A DNA stretch of 32,037 nucleotides from positions 1-32,037 of the forward strand of contig JAJTDZ010000016.1 in assembly GCA_021298245.1 (NCBI GenBank). The letters are read 5' to 3'. How positions within the stretch are numbered: position 1 is the stretch's first letter; every line of letters begins with the position of its first letter. The notes below the pieces were generated by a model, which did not search any database, was not told the origin of the DNA, and worked only from the letters and a program-made list of their open reading frames with translations. The position numbers and the translations under genes were made by a program. Positions 26,243-32,037 of this stretch are shown piece after piece. The DNA is from Algoriphagus sp. GTDB taxonomy: Bacteria; Bacteroidota; Bacteroidia; Cytophagales; Cyclobacteriaceae.

Positions 26243-27676
26243 ATGAAAACTTTTGTAAAATCTATAGCCCTCCCTTTTGTAGCAGGCATAGCTGGTGCGA
26301 TTGCCTGGACTAGCTTTCCTCTTCCTGCATCAGATCTGGAGGGAATAAATCCAAATTTCCAACTCACTCCCTCCCAATTTTCCTCCAACTCCCCTACAGT
26401 GCCAGTGACGGGGATACCCGAATCCTTTACCGCGGCATCTCAGCTCAGTACGGGCTCGGTCGTGTTTATCAAAAACTTCAGCGGAACGGACTACCGACGC
26501 TACAGCATGTTTGATTACTTTTTTGGTACTACTCCTAGCCAGCAAGTAAGTACGGGCTCTGGGGTGATCTTTTCTAAGGACGGATACATCATCACCAATC
26601 ACCACGTGATCGACGGTGCGGAAACCATAGAAGTGGTGCATCAAAAACGAACCTACTCGGCCAAACTGGTAGGAACAGATAAAAACACGGACATTGCGGT
26701 TCTCAAGATTGAGGCCAAAAACCTGCCTGAAATAAAGTTGGGATCTAGCCGGTCTTTGCAAATCGGAGAATGGGTCTTGGCCGTAGGCAACCCCTTTAAT
26801 CTCACCTCCACCGTCACTGCGGGCATCGTCTCTGCCAAGGAAAGGCAAATCAATATTTTGGGCGGGGATTTTCCTTTGGAAAGTTTTATTCAAACTGATG
26901 CACCCATCAATCCTGGAAATTCTGGAGGTGCATTGGTCAATGTGCGGGGGGAACTGGTAGGAATCAATACGGCAATCCTTTCTAGAACAGGATCCTACAC
27001 TGGGTATGGATTTGCCGTTCCTGTGGACGTAGCTGTCAAAGTGGCCAACGATTTGATTCGACATGGGGAAGTTCAAAAAGCTATTCCTGGTGTAGAGGTA
27101 GTAGAGATTACCCCAGAACTAGCCGAAGAAATGTCACTCAAAAGTATGGAAGGAGTGCTGGTCACACATTTGCTCAGAGATGGAGCTGCAGAAAAAGCTG
27201 GACTTCAAAAGAACGATGTGATCACTCAAATTGGCGACTGGAAGATTACTGGAAAGGGAAGTTTTGAAGAAGCACTTTCCTACTACTACCCTGGAGATAA
27301 GGTAGCCGTAGGATACCAACGAGGAAGCTCTCCGTCCAGCGTTACCTTGACTCTCCAAAATATCGAAGGAGGAACAGGCATTACCAAAAGGGAGTTTTAC
27401 ACTTCCGAAATTTTAGGGGCAAGGTTGGAAGCCATCAATGCGGTAGATCGGGATAAACTGAAGCTTCCCTATGGAGTAAAAATAAGTGGACTAAGTGCGG
27501 GCTACCTCAGAGATTTAGGGTTTAGGGAGGGATTTGTGATCACCCATGTCAACGAGATTCCAGCCAAGGATCCAAAAACCTTAGGGCCCTATCTAGAAAA
27601 ATTCAGTGGCAGGTTGGTTTTAGAAGGGGTGGCTCCTAACGGACAGCCATTTGTACAAAGCTACCAAGTTAGGTAG
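26243..27676 (+). CDS. HtrA/Deg-family serine protease, second paralog
   Basis: A 477-residue envelope protease with an N-terminal hydrophobic segment (about residues 6-24) that is signal or anchor. The trypsin-like domain has His121 (TNHHVIDG), Asp150 (DIAVLKIE) and Ser227 (NPGNSGGAL). PDZ1 lies at about 275-360 and a PDZ2-like domain at about 395-470. It is a clear relative of the 16911-18410 protein: large parts of the protease domain, such as IGEWVLAVGNPF, are the same in both. It is divergent from dxr-rseP, which recalls DegS acting before RseP, but the two PDZ domains fit DegP/DegQ better than DegS, so a sensor role is only a guess. It precedes the ABC importer genes. Confidence 0.94.
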   Translation: MKTFVKSIALPFVAGIAGAIAWTSFPLPASDLEGINPNFQLTPSQFSSNSPTVPVTGIPESFTAASQLSTGSVVFIKNFSGTDYRRYSMFDYFFGTTPSQQVSTGSGVIFSKDGYIITNHHVIDGAETIEVVHQKRTYSAKLVGTDKNTDIAVLKIEAKNLPEIKLGSSRSLQIGEWVLAVGNPFNLTSTVTAGIVSAKERQINILGGDFPLESFIQTDAPINPGNSGGALVNVRGELVGINTAILSRTGSYTGYGFAVPVDVAVKVANDLIRHGEVQKAIPGVEVVEITPELAEEMSLKSMEGVLVTHLLRDGAAEKAGLQKNDVITQIGDWKITGKGSFEEALSYYYPGDKVAVGYQRGSSPSSVTLTLQNIEGGTGITKREFYTSEILGARLEAINAVDRDKLKLPYGVKISGLSAGYLRDLGFREGFVITHVNEIPAKDPKTLGPYLEKFSGRLVLEGVAPNGQPFVQSYQVR

Positions 27677-27776
27677 TTGTCATAGGTTCGATAGATGAAT
27701 TTGAAGGAACTAAAAAAGAAAATTTTGTCTACTTGTGCTGCAGAGCGTACCTTGGCAAAAAACTGTAACATTGGGT

Positions 27777-28940
27777 ATGGCCAAGTTTTTTCTTTCTCCC
27801 CTTCATTCCAAAATAGCACTGTGGTTGGTAATTATTGGGACGTGGATTTTATGTTCTTGCGAAAAAAAGCAGGATCATTCCCTCTCCAAAATCCCTATTT
27901 CCTTAGACTATGCTAAGGGTTTTCAATTGTTTCAAGGAGAAGGATTTTGGGAAATCCAAGTAAGTCAAGGATATGCCGAAGCCAAAGAAACTTACCGGTA
28001 TTTGGTCCTAGAGCCGGGGGTAGTAATGGATTCCTCAGGATTTGATGCAGTAGTACGACTACCGGTAAACCGCGTCGCATTGACCTCCACCACTCAGGTA
28101 CCTCACCTAGATTTGTTGGGTCATACCCAAAGCTTGGTAGGATTTCCTAACCCTGATTTGATCTCCTCTCCCATGACAAGATCTTGGATAGATTCAGGAA
28201 AGGTTGTTGATTTGGGTTCTGGCCCATCGGCCAATCCAGAGTTGGTGTTGGACCTGCAACCCGACTGGATCATGATCTCCACCATGGGAGAAGACTTAAG
28301 GTACTTGGAATTGCTTGCTCAAGCAGGCATCCCTGCTCTAATCAATGGAGAGTACGTAGAACAAAATCCCTTAGGAAGAGCCGAGTGGATCAAATTTACC
28401 GGGGTGCTTCTAGGAAAGTACGAGGAAGCGGCAGCGCAATTTGAACAGATTAAAGACAACTACTTACAAGCAGAGGAGCTGAGTCGTAGCATCTCAGAGA
28501 ATCAAAAACCTCTGGTCTTAAGCGGTGTTTTATATCAGGATAGCTGGTATGCTCCAGGAGCCGATAGCTGGGCTGCACAACTTGTCCTTAAGGCCGGAGG
28601 AAGGTATGCATTTGAAAAGGAAAAAAGTGTAGGAAGTCTACAGCTCAACTACGAAGTGGTCCTAGATCAAGCCACGGAAGCAGACTTTTGGATAGGAGCG
28701 GCGGATTTTACTTCCCTAGGAAGCATGGGGAATTCCGAACCACGTTACCAAGCGTTTAAAGCGTGGAGACAGGGTCAAGTTTATACCTATACCGCAAAAA
28801 AAGGGGCTACGGGTGGATTAGAATATTTTGAACTGGGATATGTTCGGCCCGATTTGATTTTAAAAGACCTGATAAAAATTCTTCATCCCCATTTACTCCC
28901 AGACTATACTCCTTATTTTTACCAAGCCTTAGGTAAATAA
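27777..28940 (+). CDS. ABC transporter substrate-binding lipoprotein (cobalamin/iron-chelate type)
   Basis: A 387-residue binding protein of the BtuF/FepB-like class III family. The start at 27777 (MAKFFLSPLHSKIALWLVII) gives a lipoprotein signal ending in the lipobox L-C-S-C with acylated Cys28; a longer frame to 27735 breaks that topology. Two lobes are visible: VVRLPVNRVALTSTTQVPHLDLLG marks the first lobe, LDLQPDWIMISTMGED the second, joined by a long helix. It resembles the Bacteroidota proteins for siderophore or cobalamin uptake, but the ligand cannot be told. The permease begins 27 nt after this stop, and a broken ATPase follows. Confidence 0.9.
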   Translation: MAKFFLSPLHSKIALWLVIIGTWILCSCEKKQDHSLSKIPISLDYAKGFQLFQGEGFWEIQVSQGYAEAKETYRYLVLEPGVVMDSSGFDAVVRLPVNRVALTSTTQVPHLDLLGHTQSLVGFPNPDLISSPMTRSWIDSGKVVDLGSGPSANPELVLDLQPDWIMISTMGEDLRYLELLAQAGIPALINGEYVEQNPLGRAEWIKFTGVLLGKYEEAAAQFEQIKDNYLQAEELSRSISENQKPLVLSGVLYQDSWYAPGADSWAAQLVLKAGGRYAFEKEKSVGSLQLNYEVVLDQATEADFWIGAADFTSLGSMGNSEPRYQAFKAWRQGQVYTYTAKKGATGGLEYFELGYVRPDLILKDLIKILHPHLLPDYTPYFYQALGK

Positions 28941-28967
28941 TTTACCCACTGTAGAGATCTTGAATTC

Positions 28968-29987
28968 ATGCGGCATCGCAACTCCCTGTTTCCTTTAGTT
29001 GGTCTGGCCTTAGGGCTAAGTTTTTTGCTTAATCTGTGCTTAGGAACGGTTTGGATTCCTCCTTCTGAAATTTTGGCTGGAGTCCTGCAAGGAACCTGGG
29101 AGAAGGAATCTTGGGAACAAATATTTGTCAACTATAGGCTTCCCAAGGCCTTGGTAGCCCTACTTGCAGGGATAGGATTAAGTCTAAGTGGACTACAGAT
29201 GCAAACTTTTTTTAGAAATCCTTTGGCTGGCCCCTATGTCTTGGGGGTGAGTGCGGGAGCAGGATTGGGGGTAGCCTTGCTGATGCTCTTAAGTTCGGCT
29301 TTTGGAATTTCCATGATGGGAATTACTTCTTGGGCTACAGCAGGAGCGGGAATTTTGGGAGCTATGGCTGTCCTAGCATGGGTAGGTATAGTAGCCTGGA
29401 AAGTAAAAGATTCCATGACCTTATTGATCGTAGGCCTGATGTTTGGAAGCGCGGTTTCGGCTGTGGTGGGGATCTTATCTTATTTTTCAGGGGCCGAAGC
29501 CTTAAAGCTCTACACCGTTTGGTCCATGGGAAGTTTGGGAGCTTTGAGTTGGTCCCAGGTAGGCCTTCTTTTTTTGCTGATTATGGTGGGGGGATTACCC
29601 GTAATTTTCTCGAGCAAATCCTACAATGCCTTGCTCCTGGGAGAAACCTATGCAAGAAGTATGGGTATCCAAACGCAACACATGCGGTGGATCATGATTG
29701 GTAGCACAGGAATTTTGGCAGGGAGCATTACTGCCTTCTGCGGGCCCATTGCTTTTGTTGGGATTGCAGTACCTCATGTGGCCCGAATGGTTTGGAAAAG
29801 TGCAGACCATAGACTTCTTTTTCCTGGATCGGCTCTAATTGGAGCCATGGTTCTCTTGCTATGTGATGGATTAAGTCATTTGCCATTTTGGTCCAGCGCT
29901 CTACCCATCAACGCCATTACCTCTCTGATTGGGGCTCCTCTGGTCATTTCCTTGATTCTTAGAAAAAACTTTAGCAAAGATTTTTGA
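28968..29987 (+). CDS. FecCD-family ABC permease
   Basis: A 339-residue membrane permease of the BtuC/FecD family, with about ten hydrophobic segments. Family segments are present: NYRLPKALVALLAGIGLSLSG, LAGPYVLGVSAGAGLG, the coupling-helix region around LGETYARSMGIQTQH, and AGSITAFCGPIAFVGIAVPHVAR, followed by PGSALIGAMVLLLCD. Such permeases import cobalamin, heme or iron-siderophore complexes and work with a class III binding protein and one ATPase. The ATPase gene starts just 3 nt after the stop. Sequence alone does not separate BtuC from FecD. Confidence 0.94.
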   Translation: MRHRNSLFPLVGLALGLSFLLNLCLGTVWIPPSEILAGVLQGTWEKESWEQIFVNYRLPKALVALLAGIGLSLSGLQMQTFFRNPLAGPYVLGVSAGAGLGVALLMLLSSAFGISMMGITSWATAGAGILGAMAVLAWVGIVAWKVKDSMTLLIVGLMFGSAVSAVVGILSYFSGAEALKLYTVWSMGSLGALSWSQVGLLFLLIMVGGLPVIFSSKSYNALLLGETYARSMGIQTQHMRWIMIGSTGILAGSITAFCGPIAFVGIAVPHVARMVWKSADHRLLFPGSALIGAMVLLLCDGLSHLPFWSSALPINAITSLIGAPLVISLILRKNFSKDF

Positions 29988-29990
29988 TCC

Positions 29991-30931
29991 ATGGCTATTG
30001 ATCCGCACAGCGCACTAGAAGGAAGAGGGCTTACCCTGGGATATACCCAAGGGGGTAGGCGCAAGGAAATTTTACAAGACCTACATTTCCAACTCCTCAC
30101 TGGGGAATTTACATGCCTGCTTGGCCCCAATGGGGTAGGTAAATCTTCGCTAGTAAAATCCATCCTTGGAGAACTCCTTCCCTGGAAGGGTGACATGCTT
30201 TTGCATGGGAAGGCACTGCAATCCCTAGATATTCAGGAGCGCGCCAAGCGGATTGCCGTGGTGCTCGCACAAAGCGTCTATCCCGGTTACATGACGGTAG
30301 GGCAACTGGTAGCTTTGGGAAGAACGCCCTACCTGAGCTGGGGCGGAAAATTGCAGGAGGAGGACCGGAAGAAAGTCCATCAAGCCATGGAAGATACCCG
30401 AATCAGCCATTTGAAGGACGAACGTCTAAATGAGCTCAGCGATGGGCAGCGCCAAAAGGCCATGATTGCACGAGCCCTGGCTCAAGATGGCGCAGTATTG
30501 GTTTTGGATGAACCTACGGCTCACCTGGACTTGGTCAATCGCTTAGAAATCATGTATTTGCTTCGAGAAATCACCAGGACGCTTTGGAGACGGCCGATAG
30601 ATTTTGGATCCTGAATTGTGGTCTTCCACTTTTGGCAGGAAAGCCAGAAGACCTGGTGCTTTCGGGGCAGATTCAAGCCCTATTTCCTTCGGATCGTTAT
30701 CAGTTTAATGTGGCTCGAGGACGCGTGGAGTGGAGTCAAGCGGTACCGGATTTTCAGATTGAAGGACCTGCCGAACAGGCGTATTGGGTCAAGAAGGCCT
30801 TGGTAAAGGCTGGGATTACCTCCTTGGATCAAACGTTGGTGATTTCGGAGCCTTTCGGGTTGAGAGTTGGGGAGAAATCCTTCCCATCGGTCCAAGCCTT
30901 TTTGGGGAACTATTTTTTAAACCAAAAATAA
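29991..30931 (+). pseudogene. ABC transporter ATPase (BtuD/FecE type), disrupted by a short deletion and frameshift
   Basis: The first frame gives residues with Walker A (GPNGVGKSS), Q-loop (LAQSVYPGYMT), signature (LSDGQRQKAMIARAL) and Walker B with D-loop (VLDEPTAHLD). It then runs into a stop at 30612-30614. The second frame continues at about 30575 (NHQDALETADRFWIL) to 30931 with the C-terminal part. From LD to the AD of ADRFW there are only about 68 nt, where a family member such as E. coli BtuD has about 36 codons. About 40 nt are therefore missing, including the strand and switch histidine (H-loop). The protein, if made, would lack ATPase function. Assembly or sequencing error is an alternative. 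It is the third gene of the importer operon. Confidence 0.85.
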
Positions 30932-31013
30932 AAGTAATTGGAAGGCTAAAAATTGATGAAAAGCATAAAAATGACCCCATTCATCTATCTTGCAGCATCA
31001 ATTTCGATTTAAC

Positions 31014-31571
31014 ATGAAGCGTCTTGCAATTCTCGCCTCTGGCTCTGGTAGCAATGCCGAAAAAATCATGGAGTACTTTTCCCATTCCTCCAAAGGAAAG
31101 GTGGTATTGGTGGCGGCCAACAAAACCACGGCTGGGGTTTTGGCGCGAGCGCAAAAATTTGGTGTTCAGACCTTTACCTTTACTCGACCCGAATTGGAAG
31201 AAGGCCTACTTTTGGAAAAGTTACGAGAGGCCCAGATAGACTGGGTAATTTTAGCAGGCTTCCTACTTAAGGTTCCCGATGCATTGATCCGAGCCTTTCC
31301 CGATCGCATGGTGAATATCCATCCCGCCTTGCTTCCTAAATATGGAGGAAAGGGCATGTATGGGCATCACGTGCACGAGGCCGTAAAGGCAGCTGGGGAA
31401 ACCGAGTCAGGGATTACCATCCACCTGGTCAACGAGCACTACGACGAAGGCAAGATTATTTTTCAGGCGGCCACCTCCTTGCTTCCCGAAGACAGTGCGG
31501 AAACCATCGCGGCTAAGGTCCTTGTCTTGGAGCACCGGTATTTTGCCGAGGTGATTGAGAGCATGCTTTAA
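31014..31571 (+). CDS. purN: Phosphoribosylglycinamide formyltransferase
   Basis: Formylates GAR with 10-formyl-THF in purine synthesis. The start at 31014 gives MKRLAILASGSGSNAEKIME, the usual N-terminus with GSGSN binding the phosphate; an upstream in-frame start at 30990 adds eight unconserved residues. The 185-residue protein carries Asn101 and His103 in NIHPALLP and Asp144 in HYDEG, equivalent to E. coli Asn106, His108 and Asp144. GMYGHHVHEAV and ESGITIHLVNE are further family segments. It follows the broken ABC ATPase by 82 nt on the same strand. No clear terminator was seen downstream. Confidence 0.97.
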   Translation: MKRLAILASGSGSNAEKIMEYFSHSSKGKVVLVAANKTTAGVLARAQKFGVQTFTFTRPELEEGLLLEKLREAQIDWVILAGFLLKVPDALIRAFPDRMVNIHPALLPKYGGKGMYGHHVHEAVKAAGETESGITIHLVNEHYDEGKIIFQAATSLLPEDSAETIAAKVLVLEHRYFAEVIESML

Positions 31572-32037
31572 TCGCTGTTTTCTCCCTCAATCTACATTGG
31601 AGATTCGAGCATAGGTATTTACCTTGGGCAGAAGAAAAATAAATTCTAATCCTTTTTAGTACAAATATCCATTAATTGAATACCCAGGACTAAGCAGCTT
31701 TACTCCAATATCTTTTTTTAAAGCTAGCAGCTTGGGCCCTGTTCATAGCACCAATAGCCTCTCTAATTTTTGGAATAACTAAATAATTGAATAAATTACA
31801 TTCAATAGAAATCGATTTTATACCTATAAACCAAAATCCTAACTTAGGAATACCCTACATTTAAATCTTCCTCAATAAAGGTAGATTTTCACAGCATGAA
31901 GTTAAATAATTAACTAGATTTTTTATGACTAGAATAAAAGGGAAAGAGCAATTATGCAGTTGCGAAAAAAAATACTTCAAGTCTTTTCAAGGATTTGGAG
32001 ATCGTATCTTAATTGATCGGTATCCCGACATTGAGAG
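31572..32037. other. Low-coding AT-rich tail after purN
   Basis: This 466-nt stretch is the longest in the window without a recognisable gene. It is richer in A and T than the coding parts. On the minus strand a frame of 54 codons with a stop at 31690-31692 (upstream bounded by a stop at 31855-31857) contains NLFNYLVIPKIREAIGAMNR and ends FKKRYWSKAA. It has coding-like composition but only one internal ATG, so it may be a decayed gene remnant. I see no RNA gene, repeat or terminator here. Confidence 0.5.
31925..32037 (+). CDS. Possible start of a gene running past the window edge
   Basis: An ATG at 31925 opens a frame that stays free of stops for 37 codons to the end of the window. The peptide starts MTRIKGKEQLCSCEKKY and then FKSFQGFGDRILIDRYPDIE. 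A CxC pair and an Ile/Arg/Asp-rich part are visible but I recognise no family. A frame this short can occur by chance, so this is a weak call. Confidence 0.35.
   Translation, partial: MTRIKGKEQLCSCEKKYFKSFQGFGDRILIDRYPDIE

Noticed and set aside
26330-27076. Long minus-strand frame of 248 codons inside the second HtrA gene
   Set aside because: It lies fully antisense to a clear protease gene and its product matches nothing I recognise; it is a shadow frame.
27677-27776. Cobalamin riboswitch upstream of the ABC importer
   Set aside because: The gap is about 100 nt, too short for the usual element, and no conserved B12-box-like sequence is seen.
27695-27916. Short plus-strand frame starting MNLKELKKKIL before the binding-protein gene
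   Set aside because: It overlaps the recognisable lipoprotein gene in another frame and shows no family similarity.
1-32037. tRNA, rRNA, CRISPR arrays, insertion sequences or phage genes
   Set aside because: Read by eye on both strands, none gave a recognisable pattern. A tRNA or covariance-model scan was not available.

Overview
The window looks like a chromosomal stretch of a Bacteroidota bacterium, probably order Cytophagales (an Algoriphagus/Cyclobacteriaceae-like genome). This is inferred from protein style rather than from a marker gene. Supporting signs are a GNAT-nitrilase fusion protein, a ligase-associated type MBL exonuclease, a FecCD-type uptake operon with a lipoprotein binding protein, metal-type KdsA, almost no Shine-Dalgarno sequences, and some promoter-like sites of the Bacteroidota TAnnTTTG type. 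Coding density is high, most genes are on the minus strand, and I see no rRNA, tRNA, CRISPR array, insertion sequence or phage gene. The content is mostly housekeeping.

Layout: (1) 1-369, the 3' end of a GntP-family permease. (2) 448-3488, a minus-strand SF1 helicase divergent from acpH and a small membrane protein. (3) 3578-5107, guaA. (4) 5252-8386, a minus-strand run of SDR, coiled-coil protein, SpoIIAA-like protein, flavin reductase and MBL exonuclease. (5) 8438-9604, folE with an upstream overlapping 6-pyruvoyl-tetrahydropterin synthase-like gene, closed by a clear terminator. (6) 9868-12201, two convergent L,D-transpeptidases of different families whose 3' ends overlap. (7) 12415-15358, the kdsA/kdsC operon led by the GNAT-nitrilase fusion. 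(8) 15525-16799, a serine hydrolase. (9) 16911-27676, a proteostasis-rich block: degQ-like, csp, sixA, hslU, lon, rseP, dxr and a second HtrA-type protease. (10) 27777-30931, a metal-chelate or cobalamin-type ABC importer whose ATPase gene is broken. (11) 31014-31571, purN. (12) A low-coding, AT-rich tail with a possible gene start at the edge.

Functional links: KdsA and KdsC make KDO for lipid A-linked glycans, and the L,D-transpeptidases act on peptidoglycan. The HtrA proteases, RseP, Lon and HslU cover envelope and cytoplasmic protein quality control. FolE plus a C-x5-HGH PTPS suggests a tetrahydrobiopterin-type pterin branch rather than queuosine synthesis. The most notable oddities are a deletion of about 40 nt in the ABC ATPase that removes the switch-histidine region, an SDR lacking the catalytic tyrosine, and a perfect 7-3-7 palindrome just upstream of lon. 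I did not find a convincing wholly new system.
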